This document shows, piece after piece, positions 48,701-59,000 of a DNA stretch of 64,000 nucleotides. Numbering within the stretch: position 1 is the stretch's first letter; each line of letters begins with the position of its first letter. This stretch comes from Amphimedon queenslandica (Eukaryota > Porifera > Demospongiae > Haplosclerida > Niphatidae): the NCBI RefSeq assembly GCF_000090795.2, contig NW_003546297.1, positions 162,707-226,706 on the forward strand, read 5' to 3'. Position numbers and translations under genes: made by a program. The notes below the pieces were generated by a model, which saw nothing but the letters and a program-made list of their open reading frames with translations, was not told where the DNA came from and searched no databases.

Positions 48701-51493
48701 CTTTTATGCATTCATTTATTCATTTATGCTAATATATAACATAATTATAATAATTACCTCCAATAAACTTGACACGTGATGTCTGTACCTGAAGCTCTAC
48801 AATGACTCTTACCTTAGCTGTATGCACTGGACCGGAACTTGATTATTGAATTATGAAACTGTTTTTTTTTGTCGGAATACCCTCCTCCTTTTTGCTTTTT
48901 AATTATTTTAGTTTTTTTTTATTCTTTTATTGTAAGTTTGAGATTGCTATTTGCAAATTGAGAAGATATTTGCATGTTTTTCATTTGCTTATTTGGAGTA
49001 GGACTGCTGTTTGTGAATAATTGCTTGCAATAGCTCTGCTTTAATTGTTATTGATATATTTATTATTTGAAAAAAGTGAGTCTAGAAAATATACTAAATC
49101 AAAAAATTCCAAAAACCTGTAAATGAACCTAAAACTGTGAAAATATACTAAATCAAAAAATTCCAAAAAAAATCTATAAATGAATCTAAGAATTGTGAAA
49201 GATTTAAACTAAAGTCCTAAAATTGTGATGGCAAACTAGCTAAAAGTCAAATTCAAAAGAAGTAGCTCCATTATAGCAATAATAAAAAGCATAATTATCA
49301 GCATTATCAATTGCTTCTGTTGGGGGATTCTTTTTTGCCAAATTTTTACAGTTTTCAGCTCCATATCCATCAGCATAATCATTAGTATGACCAAAGGCAT
49401 GACTCCACTCGTGAGCTAGTACATGCTCTTTGCTGTAGGCTCCGTTTGTTGTGCAATAAGTAGTTATTGAATCATATCCATAGGGTCCACAAAGCCAGAC
49501 TGTTTTGGAATCATCGTAAGTAAAGGCCCGCCAGTTACGCGCCTTGCAAATGTCCAGTCCATTTTTAAAGTCATATGTCACGTCAGTATTTGTCAGCCCA
49601 TCTTTGCTTTTCTTATATATGCTCTTGACTGTAGTTGCACGTCCTCCATCGTAGATCCCAAACCATGTCTTGTACAGGTCATTGTTACCTACAGCATCAT
49701 ATGCTTTTTGTAGTTTGTCACAAAGGAGCTTATGAGCTTTAGTAGTGTCACTCTGTTGCTGGCTAGTCCCTCCAATATACTGAGCACTCCCACAGCTATC
49801 AATGTGTACTATATGGTCTGGTTTTTGTGCTGACAGTACTGCTTCCATCCTTACTGGACGAGTGAGGAGGTGTGTGTCCATCAGGTCTATATAGACAGAT
49901 TCCCTCACTTCTGATACTCTCACTCGTTCTATCCTGCTAGTGATACCAGATACATATGCTTCATATTCCATTTCTTTCCCTGTTATAAACTTGAGTGGCT
50001 TGTTGTATCTTATGGTATAGAGACCATCAGAGCCAAAGGTGAATGCATCAGATATTTGAACTGTTGCAGAGATAACTTGACCAGCTTTAATGAGTTGAAA
50101 GTCTTGTTTCCTTGGAGGGAGACGGAATCCAATGAGTCCTTCATATTGTACATGACGACCATTATGATAGACAGCAACAAATGGAGAGTAGAGTCCTTCA
50201 AGAGGAGAATCACTGGTGAGGATATAGTAATCCTCTGCTGCCATGTTGGTAAACTCAAAGGTACAAGCAACAACAGACAGAGCCTTGCTACAAGCCATAT
50301 CTATTGCAATGGGCCATTCCCTAGGACATAAATCAATAATGATATATGTCTAATTGCATTACATACCTCATGGCACATGTACAGGTTAAGTAAGTAACCA
50401 GACAGATCAGTGAGGCAATAGTCTTCATGATTCTTTCTTGTTTCTTTTCTATTAAAGTATAAAGTATATACCTTCCTTTGTGGAGGGAGAGTCTCTCTTA
50501 AAGTCAGGCATGCACTAAACCAGTGACAGTCTCTCCCTTTTATACTCTCATCTTTTGGTTGATGCTAATTTGAAACGTGACACTTAAAGTCTGTACCTGA
50601 AGCTCCACAATGACTTACCTTAGCTGTAGGCACTGCAGCAGCACTTGATTATTGGATTATAAAATTGTCTCTTATTTTAATTTAACTGTCAGACTATGCT
50701 ACTGCATGTCACTTTGCAATTATCATTAGTTTGGTTTCTTCTTCATTGAGTGTTTGAGACTGATATTTTGCAAAGTTTTAAAATGATTTTTTACAAAATT
50801 AATGATGAAGAATAAACCTGTTTTGTTTTTTATTAATAGTACAATGTTTTGTGTTTGTAGGCAATGATTGTGCAGAGTTACAGTGATGTACTTTCAGCAG
50901 TTGAGATGTACAGTCTTGTTGCTTTAACTGGTTGTGCATGTCAAGCATACTCTGTTGCTTCACAAGTAAAGAATCAATTTTCTGCATGTATATGTAATGA
51001 TAGTTTAATCTTTGACAGTGCAAAGAAAGGTTGTTGCTCTCTGTGTCTTGTTTTAGTTAAATTTTGCACAAACACATAATAATTTCCTATTATAGGCCCT
51101 AATGAAGTTGGAGTGTTCTCCATCTCTCTCAAGCAGTCAATTAGAAATGTATGAAGAGTTGGGAGTTGAGATATTCAGACAGCATCCACCACGCAGTAAA
51201 ACTACGCCTCTTTCCTGTCCTACATGTGACACCAGTTTATATGAGTGGTAAGTTAGTTATAAACTAATTACTACTGATTATTTCATTTATAACTTCTCTG
51301 TACTTTCTCTCTCTCTCTTTATAGGGTTACTCCTTGCCCAGGCTGTAACTCCAATCTTGTGATATGCATGGGGTCAGGCTCCATTACTGAGTCTGATTCA
51401 TGCTGGTTATGTCCACATTGCAAGCATTACACTCGTACAGATCTCTCGTGTCTCCTTGCTACTTGTCCTTTGTGTCACTTCACTATCACTTAA
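33037..51493 (+). CDS. WDR35: WDR35 / IFT121, intraflagellar transport complex A subunit
   Basis: An 18-kb gene of over twenty exons encodes an IFT-A core protein needed for retrograde transport and membrane-protein entry in cilia. Start MLAYLSKK aligns with human MFFYLSKK; an upstream Met at 33028 is less likely. The WD beta-propellers follow: [20 protein letters not shown] (33114), [16 protein letters not shown] (34432-34480), [20 protein letters not shown] (35300-35360), [20 protein letters not shown] (39495-39555). Then come the TPR-like solenoid ([13 protein letters not shown] 40370, RGAEAY 47090) and a C-terminal zinc region with paired Cys, [11 protein letters not shown] to CPLCHFTIT (51220-51490). 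Intron 1 begins GCGAGT, so it is of the GC-AG class. Intron 47168-50860 contains two protease genes on the other strand. Other introns are rich in MITE-like elements and microsatellites. Confidence 0.95.
33061..33113 (+). other. GC-AG intron 1 of WDR35
   Basis: The exon ends AGCAAGAAG and the next base pair is GC (gcgagtttct). The only in-phase continuation that restores YLSKK-ISIPND is this non-GT donor with the acceptor ttattacag. The intron is 53 bp and is mainly a CT tract. Confidence 0.75.
34234..34387. repeat. MITE-like element with 19-bp terminal inverted repeats
   Basis: Left end tgtaacctctttattaagg is matched by right end ccttaatacagaggttaca as an inverted repeat (18 of 19). The inside holds about four 17-bp units of the type aaaggtgtccttattgt. 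It lies in a WDR35 intron. Confidence 0.8.
37386..37480 (+). repeat. CT microsatellite serving as polypyrimidine tract
   Basis: A near-pure CT run of about 90 bp ends in tttcttccag immediately before a WDR35 exon (TACTCACTGTTACTATGC). Confidence 0.8.
37945..38112. repeat. Single copy of the 177-bp satellite-like unit in WDR35 intron
   Basis: It contains ttttttattacattttctgatacatat, ccttatgctgtgtagcaagtttgagc and gagctcaaattctggagttatgagcac, in the same orientation as the array at 57940-58800. Confidence 0.75.
39057..39255. repeat. GA microsatellite / purine tract in WDR35 intron
   Basis: About 200 bp of gagaga/gggaga purine-only sequence directly after the donor of the exon ending SLYHM. 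It makes meaningless Arg/Glu open frames on one strand and Ser/Leu frames on the other. Confidence 0.85.
41331..41510. repeat. MITE-like element in WDR35 intron
   Basis: It has tagcctcctttattaaggatacc at the left, cccacactacctctccttaatac, ggtacatgtacttttgtatggg in the middle, and aaaagtgtcctaattataaaggtatcc at the right. Confidence 0.65.
42548..42710. repeat. Diverged MITE-like element in WDR35 intron
   Basis: Left part tatagcctctcttaacggacac and right part gtgtccattatatgaaggctaca form an inverted pair. The interior differs from the other copies, which suggests a second subfamily. Confidence 0.55.
43142..43440. repeat. MITE-like element with triplicated 61-bp end
   Basis: The module tgtagcctctttattaaggac, then actattgggcccacactacctgtcctta, starts at 43142, 43203 and 43264, a 61-bp period. 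Degraded interior and right-end modules follow, up to about 43440. Confidence 0.8.
44368..44472. repeat. GA microsatellite in WDR35 intron
   Basis: About 100 bp of nearly pure gaga follows the exon encoding [21 protein letters not shown]. Confidence 0.85.
44920..45099. repeat. Complete MITE-like element with perfect 13-bp terminal inverted repeats
   Basis: Left end acagtgtagcctc and right end gaggctacactgt are exact reverse complements, bounding a 180-bp non-coding element with two aaaggtgtcctta-type units near the right end. This is the cleanest copy in the window. Confidence 0.85.
46110..46400. repeat. Partial satellite-like units (177-bp family) in WDR35 intron
   Basis: About two diverged units: gaaaatttaataaaattttgggtgatttcgg and gaaaatgtaataaaaatatggggtgattttt, in the orientation of the array at 10540-11420. 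Confidence 0.7.
46500..46800. repeat. 59-bp tandem repeat with ttcctgggaa palindromes
   Basis: Variants of ttttttcctgggaaatttgccgg occur at about 46591, 46650, 46708 and 46768, roughly 59 bp apart, separated by AT-rich taattttactgggaaatattt. Related text occurs at 8185-8215 beside the minisatellite. Confidence 0.75.
47462..48602 (-). CDS. Secreted M35-type (deuterolysin-like) metalloprotease, copy 1, nested in WDR35
   Basis: Two exons. The first (about 48536-48602) encodes the signal peptide [20 protein letters not shown] short intron (gtatgt...tacag) leads to a long exon starting [19 protein letters not shown]. The N-terminal half ([36 protein letters not shown]) is the extra domain seen in peptidyl-Lys metalloendopeptidase relatives. 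The C-terminal half has the zinc site [10 protein letters not shown] (HExxH) followed by TDDIKYG, which fits the aspzincin pattern TxDxxYG carrying the third ligand Asp. It should be an extracellular endopeptidase. M35 enzymes are best known from fungi and bacteria, so old horizontal transfer is possible, although the intron shows it works as a host gene. It lies antisense within WDR35 intron 47168-50860. Confidence 0.88.
48603..49239. other. Spacer between the two nested protease genes
   Basis: AT-rich and without genes. A 55-bp duplication (gaaaatatactaaatcaaaa) lies at about 49086-49195. The part next to 48603 should hold the promoter of copy 1. Confidence 0.5.
49240..50428 (-). CDS. Secreted M35-type metalloprotease, copy 2, nested in WDR35
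   Basis: A tandem paralog of the gene at 47462-48602, with the same signal-peptide exon (about 50368-50428, [19 protein letters not shown]) and an almost identical N-terminal domain and stalk. Differences cluster in the catalytic C-terminus. The zinc site reads [19 protein letters not shown], so HExxH and the Asp are kept, but the Tyr of TxDxxYG is replaced by Asp and the segment is longer. The C-terminus is extended ([10 protein letters not shown]). This pattern suggests changed substrate preference after duplication. Upstream sequence is also shared with copy 1 (ggcatgcactaaa, cagtgacagtctct), so the promoter was duplicated too. Confidence 0.88.
50429..50860. other. Upstream region of protease copy 2, within the WDR35 intron
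   Basis: No gene seen; probable promoter of copy 2, then the WDR35 acceptor (gtttgtag) before GCAATGATTG at 50861. Confidence 0.5.
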
Positions 51494-51836
51494 GAGAAGC
51501 CTCTCTGGTCTAGTATAACTTATGACTAACATAATTCATTGATATTAAACTATAATGCTCTATCTTTCACCATCTCTTTACTGGCAAATACAATCTTATA
51601 GCAAAATAAATACCTTTCTTCTTTCTCCTGGTATTAAAAATGAACTTACACGTAGATCTATATAAGGATACCTTCCTATGTGAAGTGACCATTCCTTTAT
51701 AGTGTATTATGCATGCATGCAATGTAGTATAGATCACGACTGTATCATGATGCTATGTGTGGAATACTGATCTAGCAACCTTATATAAGCAAATTTCTTT
51801 GGAGGAGTGGTGTGTTTATTTTAGGTTAACAAAAAC
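51494..51836. other. Spacer between WDR35 stop and adenosine deaminase start
   Basis: It holds a possible polyadenylation signal, aataaa at about 51605, for WDR35. Nothing else is recognised. Confidence 0.45.
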
Positions 51837-53652
51837 ATGGAGAAAGAGCATCATCAGGAGATATACAAATCTCTCCCTAAAGTGAGTCAAGTTTCTATGA
51901 GTGGCCTAGTTATTTTCGGTCTGTAGGTTGAGCTACACAATCATCTTGATGGAGCTTGTAGGCTTAAAACTTTAATGGATATGTGCAGGTAGAAATAGAA
52001 AGTAGATCTGTTGCTATTTACAATTCATAGATCTCTATTTATAATATAGCCTATATGTGGTTTTGAATTTTATTTGTGATAGAATAGCTTGTCCTATTTT
52101 AATTGTTTTTTTAGGAAGGATGATCTAGACGCTGAGAGGTTTCCGTATCATGACACTGAGGCTTTTAGAAAGGTCGTGTCGTTGACTGAACCTCAGGAAA
52201 GTCTTGTCGAGTTTTTAAAACCATTTCCTAATGTTTGCTACATATTGAGGTACTATATAATATAACTGATATATACTCTATTATCGTGATTACTTATTAG
52301 CATATTTGTGGCTATTAAATGCCTATTGTATACAGTCATCACTTTGGGATTATAATGACAATTTTTATATTTTGTAATTAATAATGATGATTCTTTCATG
52401 TAGTACTGCCGAGAATCTTGAACGACAAGCAATAGAGTTTTGTGAAGACCAGAAGAGAAACAGTGTCATATATACAGAGTCTCGTTTGTGTCCATTCCTC
52501 TTTACTGAGAGAGGATTAAACATTGAGGAAGTATTGCAATCTGTTCTGGTGGGATTTTCTAAAGGAGAGAAGCGATATGGAGTTAAAATCCGTACCATTA
52601 TCTGTTTTTTAAAATCCTTTCCTGGTAATTGAAGCTACTTTGTTATGCCACAGTGTGTTTATCTCTGTAGAATGGAGCCCTGCTTTGGTTGATTTGGCTA
52701 TAAAGTACAAAGATAAAGGTGTAGTAGGCGTTGATGTTGCTGGAGACGAACTACAACCAATGGATCAACATATACCGTCTTTCATAGTAAGAAAAGACAA
52801 CAATAGCCCACTGAGTATTACTTTGTGATATCTTCCTCAACTGAGTGTAGTATACACAACTTAAAATAACAATACCCTTGAGATTCATATTGATATCTTT
52901 CTTGTTACTTATAGAAAGCTAAGGAGGCTGGTCTCCATATCACTGCACACGCTGGTGAGAGTGGACCTGCTGAAAACGTCCGACAAGCCATAGATGTCCT
53001 AAGTGCAGAGCGCATCGGCCATGGATATCATGTGGTTGATGATGATAGTGTGTATTTACTGGCAAAAAACAAAAGTATTCATTTTGAGGTTAGTACAAAT
53101 TTACAAAGACTCATCTTTTAGCCCATATAAAGGTTTGTCTAACGTCAAGCATATACACCAAATCGATGGAGTATGAGAGCCACAGTGTCAAGAGGTACAT
53201 GTAGTACATTAGTGTATCTAAAGGTGGATTTACAATATTACGCTGGGCCAACGTAACATCAATTTTTAATCAAAAGCCTAGGCGATTTGACCTTTTCATG
53301 CATGGCTTACGCTAGAGTTGAACCAGATTCAACGTCTGCGTCAGCATAACGTCAAGACTAGCATTATATTGTAAATCCGCTGTAATTCTAATTATATTAT
53401 TTCTGTTATTTTTCTAGATTTGTTAAAGATAGCATTAATTTTGGTCTAAATACTGACGACTCTGGTATCATAGGAACCTCGCTGACCAATGAATGCAAGG
53501 TTGGCATGACGACATTTGGTTTGAAAAGGGACGAAGTGATTCAGGCTATGTTTGATAGTGCTCGTTCCTCTTTTTTACCGGCCGACGAAAAAGAGGAATT
53601 GATAGAAAAATTGAGTGTCTTAGTAAGAGAATATAAAGAGAAATATCCTTAA
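51837..53652 (+). CDS. ADA: Adenosine deaminase (classical ADA type)
   Basis: Exons from MEKEHHQEIYKSLPK to EYKEKYP encode a cytosolic zinc enzyme that converts adenosine to inosine. All active-site blocks are visible: VELHNHLDGA (two zinc His), GVVGVDVAGDE, ITAHAGESG (zinc His and nearby catalytic Glu region), ERIGHGYH, and GLNTDDSG with the zinc Asp. An exon at about 53137-53198 gives VCLTSSIYTKSMEYESHSVK, which joins HFE to RFVKDSINFG in phase. The protein is about 340 residues, near the family norm. There is no signal peptide, so it is not the secreted ADA2/ADGF type. Confidence 0.93.
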
Positions 53653-53894
53653 AATGAATGAGATGTAGTTATTCGTAACTAAACTGTGCATCAAAGTACT
53701 GTAGTATGTGATCAATAATGTTGTGTTGTGTGTTTTAATAATTACAAATCATCATTATTTATTTTTATATGTAGGTAACTGCATAGATTTTTGAAAATAA
53801 AAAAAATGATAATAGCAATATTTTATTAGTAATAATTCCATATGATATATAATTATTATAATTATAGTTGGGTACAACAAGTGATTATTATAAA

Positions 53895-54404
53895 TCAGTC
53901 TAAATGTAGGAAAGTTTTAAAAGACGGCTTGACGCTGTAGACCAACAACCCAGCAGTAGTGACCAAGAGCATCAACATGAAGAATATGGCTGACACATAG
54001 AATGGAGGTGACTTAACAGAGAGAAATGTGACCAGTAGAATTTCTCCTATCACTTTAAAGAAAAGGGCCAGACCGTATATAATAGGAGGCAATGGTCCTG
54101 CCCGTTGGTGAGGGAAGCAGGAAGTATTGCTTGGCCTAGAGTCTCCATCTACAATGTCTCTGACCAGCCCAGCAATGTATATGACGAGGTAGACTATAGA
54201 AATGGCGTCGAAAAGAAACAGAGGAGAGAAAACTGCCGCCCAAGAGAGGTTAGAGGAATCGTCTAGTACACGAGAGATGACTGTAGCAGCAAAGATAAGA
54301 TGGAGACCTCCTATCACTCCAAGACGAACATAAGTTAAAATGATTCTCAGGCAAAGACCCATTTTGAATCCGTATACTGATTCTAAACTTGCATAACTCC
54401 GCAT
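53895..54404 (-). CDS. Small four-pass membrane protein, possibly TMEM185/TMEM60-like
   Basis: An intronless frame of 169 residues with four hydrophobic segments: about 22-45 (IILTYVRLGVIGGLHLIFAA), 55-80 (WAAVFSPLFLFDAISIVYLV), 108-130 (IIYGLALFFKVIGEILLVTF) and 135-160. The W..VF.PLF.FD pattern in helix 2 is typical of the Tmemb_185A/TMEM60/TMEM203 group of animal membrane proteins. Function within that group is poorly defined, and which member this is cannot be told by eye. Start Met 54404 gives MRSYASLESVYGFKMG; the second Met is possible. Its start is about 130 bp from that of the oxidoreductase at 54535, head to head. Confidence 0.75.
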   Translation of the reverse strand: MRSYASLESVYGFKMGLCLRIILTYVRLGVIGGLHLIFAATVISRVLDDSSNLSWAAVFSPLFLFDAISIVYLVIYIAGLVRDIVDGDSRPSNTSCFPHQRAGPLPPIIYGLALFFKVIGEILLVTFLSVKSPPFYVSAIFFMLMLLVTTAGLLVYSVKPSFKTFLHLD

Positions 54405-54534
54405 ATGCTATCAATGATGACGTCACTTCCAGATTTGCTAATGAACCGTAGTCTTAAAACTAAATCCCGTATACTTTAAATAGATCCCGTGTGATATATC
54501 CTGATAACACCGTGTACTTTACATTGAGCAAAAA

Positions 54535-55663
54535 ATGTCAACAAAACCAGTAGAAGTAACAGTGGAGGTAACATCAGACGTGGTCTGCCCATGGTAAGAC
54601 TCAAACATCACTAATTATCACTTTCATTTATTGCATTAGGTGCTGGGTAGGTAAACGCCACCTGGACATTGCTCTGGAGCAAGTGAAAGACGAGTTTAAT
54701 GTCCATGTACGCTGGAGACCTTTCAACCTTAACCCATGGCTACCAGAGGAAGGAATGAACTTTAAGGAATTTGCAATCACTAAATTTGGCGAGGATGGAC
54801 TGAAGAGATTCACATCAGGACAAGTTCCTTTCTTTGAGAAAGGGAAAGCCGTGGTATGATGATCATTATGAAGTACATGTACTGCATTGTTAATGTTGTT
54901 TAGGGTCTGAAATTCAATTATACGAACAATACTAGAGTAGTCCCTACAAAGAAGGCTCACATATTATTAGAGTATGCACACAGAGAAGGCAAACAGCACC
55001 AGCTCAAAGAGAAACTGTTTGGGTAAGGGAAAGAATCACATCATGTATAAAGCCACACACATTATTTGATCATAAAAACTACATGTAGCTGCAGAATAAT
55101 AATCACTGTACATATTTAAAGCTCTTTACATCCTTTAGTCTTATTTATTTCTTTGCAATGTGCGTTCATTGCTCAATTAAATTGCTGTTTTAATTCAGGG
55201 CATATTATACTGATGGATATGATATAAGTGATCATCTTGTATTGGGAGACTTGCTTGAAAGTGTTGGACTAAACAAAGATGAGGGACTCAGCAAGCTAAG
55301 CGACCCGGAGTATATCAAACATTACGAAGAAGAAATGATTGAAAATAAAAGAAAAGGTACAACTATAAACAACAGAGAGAGAGAGGGAAGAAAAAGGTAA
55401 AAGGTATAAACAATAAAAAGAGAAAGGGAGAGATAGGAAGAGAAAAGCAAAAAAGATAAAATCTGAGATAAGAGGGGGGGGGGGAAAGGAAAGATAGGAT
55501 CATTTATATTGTTTTTCTATTTTTAGGTATTAGTGGAGTACCAAATTTTGAGCTGTACCTTTCAAACTCGCCCAGCGGAGTACGTCAGTCTTTCTCAGGA
55601 GCCCAACCAGTTGAAACCTTCATTGCTGTATTGAGACGACTCAAACTACTAGCTAAAGTCTAA
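54535..55663 (+). CDS. DsbA-like / FrnE-type thioredoxin-fold oxidoreductase
   Basis: Five exons (54535-54591, about 54640-54852, 54904-55024, 55199-55355, 55528-55663) encode a protein of about 230 residues. SDVVCPWCWVGKRHL carries the CPWC active site, split by the first intron inside the Trp codon. WRPFNLNPWLPEEGMNFKEF, a helical insertion (AYYTDGYDISDHLVLGDLLE) and GISGVPNFELYLS with the cis-Pro follow. This is the DSBA-like thioredoxin family close to bacterial FrnE and some 2-hydroxychromene-2-carboxylate isomerases. No signal peptide is seen, so it is cytosolic or organellar. Its last 15 coding bases overlap the end of the gene on the other strand. Confidence 0.9.
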
Positions 55664-55927
55664 CGCTGTCTCCTCTCTCTTGTGTTTCTTTTTCTTTTTT
55701 AATTTTTTCTTTTCTGTACTTGGTTCTGAATGCGTGGGTGGAGGGATTGTGGGCGGGGCTGATAGCTCTGAGTGAAGTCCCCTGAGCCGCTCCATAGTGT
55801 CCTGAGATACGCCGTTGATCACGTGATTTTTATTCATAAACTCCCCCAGAGTCTTCCTAACCTCTTCATAGGTCATTGGAGTGCTGCTTAAAACCTCCAG
55901 CTGTAAAAACTGGTCTTTTTCTGCCAT
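55649..55927 (-). CDS. Small Lys-rich protein of unknown function
   Basis: An intronless frame of 92 residues. The start is the ATG giving MAEKDQFLQLEVLSSTPMTY; the open frame extends 3 codons upstream only through a TTG. The first 55 residues look folded and helical (VRKTLGEFMNKNHVINGVSQ, MERLRGLHSELS). A Pro-rich linker (APPTIPPPTHSEPS) and a Lys tail (KKKLKKKKKHKREE) follow, which suggests nuclear or nucleolar location. I do not recognise the family. Two things support it as a real gene: the tidy domain layout, and its start about 150 bp head to head with MCM3AP. Its stop overlaps the coding end of the oxidoreductase by 15 bp. Confidence 0.65.
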   Translation of the reverse strand: MAEKDQFLQLEVLSSTPMTYEEVRKTLGEFMNKNHVINGVSQDTMERLRGLHSELSAPPTIPPPTHSEPSTEKKKLKKKKKHKREETALDFS

Positions 55928-56077
55928 TTTTATCAAGTTTCCTTAAAAGCGCACGTGGGTAGAAATTTTTAACCCCTTTCCAACTATAAAAGCTTAACAT
56001 TAACATGGTGAAAACTTGAGGTAAAGACTTTATGGAAGGTTTTATCATTAAGAGACTCTATTGTAGGGATCGTCATT

Positions 56078-59000
56078 ATGTATACGTACAAGACACAAAA
56101 GACACTAGCCCAAAAGAAGGTAATTATCCTGCTACTTGTTGACAATATGCTTGTATTTATATCTTAAACAGAAGCAAGCTATTAGGAGACTCTCACAAAC
56201 TGGAAGAACTAGAACATTAAGTGAGGGGCAATAAAGCATTTTATTGAATGCCGAAATTTTGTAACTCCTGTATTTATTGTTGATTAATTAAATGCATGTA
56301 CACTATGTTAATCGTCTCTGTTAGGCTCCTCCTCCTCCTCAAAGCAAAGTTCCAAGACTGAAGCTGCTCCTGGTGCCAATCCTTTCCTTGCTGCTCTTCA
56401 GACAATAGCTCCAGTTTCCTCCTCCTCCTCCTCCTCTTCTCATAAAAATGTCTTTTTTGAGCAACAAGCTGCAGCTGCTTCTGATGATACTGCGAAAGAA
56501 GATCAAAGCGGCACTCCTGAAGGTGTGGTAATGACCAATCGACCGTTGTCCTATGCTGGAGCCGTGAAATCAACAATGAACAAGCCAAACGTTAATCCTT
56601 TTGTACAGGCTTATTCTGCCTCTGCCTCGTCTAATCCTGGCCCCTCCTACTCTCACCCTGGCCCCGCCTCCTCTCACTCCCTTCATTTGAAAGGTGTTCC
56701 TCATCATTTTAACAATAAAGAGTTTCTCTGGCGCCATTTTGAAAAGTTTGGTCCTCTAAGAGAGATCAATTGTCATCCGGAAAAGAAATTTGCCGACATT
56801 CACTTTACAACTCAAGTACATTATGCACATTGTAATATGTCTTTCACTACCTCTATCTTGATATAGAGAGGAGCCATTTTAGCAAAGTCCCACGGGAAGT
56901 ACCTCTCTGACAATGCTCCTCCTCTTTCCATATTTTGGTTCTCCGATAAGACTAAGGGTCCTAGTGGTTCTGGTGGTGCTCCAGTCTCACATGGACTTCA
57001 GTCTTTCAGTGCACAGCCATCACCTTCTTCTTCACCTCACCAGAGGCCGACCCTATCGCCAGCTAAAAGAGGAGAAGGGGGAGCACAAATGCCGTCATTA
57101 ACGGCTGCTGGAACAACAAGAAAAGTGAGTTTAAAAATTTTTTTAATTTATGATCAGTTTGATGTGGTACACATATGGCATGTAATAATTCTAGCACTTT
57201 TATAGTTAATGACACTATTAATGTACATTGTACATGTGTTAGTGCTTTAAATGCAGTGTGTCACTTGCTAAATTCACTAAAACTGATGCACACACACACA
57301 CGATTCATATATATGAATTTTTTCATGTCTTTTCTCCAGCGTATACATTACAGTCATGAAGAACAGGAACAGGAATATGTTCCTACTTTATTTGATGTTG
57401 AATACAACCAAGAGGAGGAGAGAGAAGACGAGGGTTTGGACGAAGGAGTACCAGAAGGCAAGGACAGCGTCTTATCCGAAGAACCTTTGCCAGACGATGA
57501 ATTTAAAATGGACACCATAGCTCGTGTACCAAAGCATAAGTACTACCTACGCTCCATTTATCAACCTGAAAAATCTACCGGTAGTGTGATTTAAATTTTG
57601 AATATTTTTTAAATTTATTTATATGTTTGTTTGTAGATGGAGTCAAGGCTTCTTCTAGTGTGGAGAGGAAGGCTACTCCAGCTGTTCGTGTCCCGCCATT
57701 AGCTGATCCAAGGAAAGGTCAAAGTGCAATTGAGAGATTTGAAGCACTTGATGCACGCGATAAGGAAATTAGAAAAAGTGATCAATTAATTTAGTATGTA
57801 TTCATTAGATAATTAATATTATTTTATTAGATATTGTAAAAGATACGTCACTTTCTGCAAAAGCAAAGGTTGGCTGTTGTCCCGACATGTGTCCTGAAAA
57901 GGTTAATCTTACTGTGTACTAGTACGTGTACATGTACATGTACATACTTTTTCAAAAAATGACTTCAAAATCACTCCAAATTTTTATTACATTTTCTGAT
58001 ACATATTGATGTCCTTATGCTACGTAGAAAGTTTGAGCTGATTCCGAGGTCAAATTCTGGAGTTATGACGACTTCTTGAAAATGGTCAAATTTTGAAAAA
58101 AAGCAAAGGCTATAGCCCATGCTTTTTTCAAAAAAATGGCTCCAAAATCACCCCCAATTTTTATTACATTTTCTGATGCATATTGATGTCCTTATGCTAC
58201 GTAGAAAGTTTGAGTGAATTCCGACTTCAATTTTTCAAGTTACGGCCATTTTAAGAAAATGCCAAAATTCTGAAAAATACCCTGTACTATAGCCCATGCT
58301 TTTTTCCAAAAAATGGCTCCGAAATAACCCCCAATTTTTATTGCATTTTCTGATACATATTGATGTCCTTATGCTGTGTAGAAAGTTTGAACTGATTTCG
58401 ACTTCAATTTTTCAAGTTACGGCCATTTTAAGAAAATGCCAAAATTCTGAAAAATACCCTGTACTATATATAGCCCATGCTTTTTTCCAAAAAATGGCTC
58501 CGAAATCACCCTCAATTTTTATTGCATTTTCTGATACATATTGATGTCCTTATGCTGTGTAGAAAGTTTGAACTGATTCCGACTTCAATTTTTCAAGTTA
58601 CAGCCATTTTAAGAAAATGCCAAAATTCTTGAAAGTACCCTGTACTATAGCCCATGCTTTTTTCCAAAAAATGGCTCCGAAATCACCCCCAATTTTTATT
58701 ACATTTTCTGATGCATATTGATGTTCTTATGCTATGTGGAAAGTTTGAGCTGATTCCAGTGAATTATTTATGAGTTATGAGCATTTTTGAATAATTGAAA
58801 TGGCTGTACTTTTTAGGAGCGATACCAACGAGAATATCAAAGACGTTTGAGTATGTTTGAAGTTGATAATAGCATCGAAACAGAACCAGTAAGTGCTTAA
58901 TAGTTAATTATAATTAGAATCTTGTTATTAATAAGTCATTTAGTATTTTTAATAATTATTAATAATTATTAATAGTTATTAATAGTTATTACTTTGTACA

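Noticed and set aside
47462-50428. Bacterial or fungal contamination as source of the M35 genes
   Set aside because: They lie inside a WDR35 intron with exons on both sides, have a spliced signal-peptide exon and the same base composition as the surroundings.
57940-58800. Possible centromere from the 177-bp unit
   Set aside because: Only about five copies, inside an intron of an active gene, with similar small arrays elsewhere.
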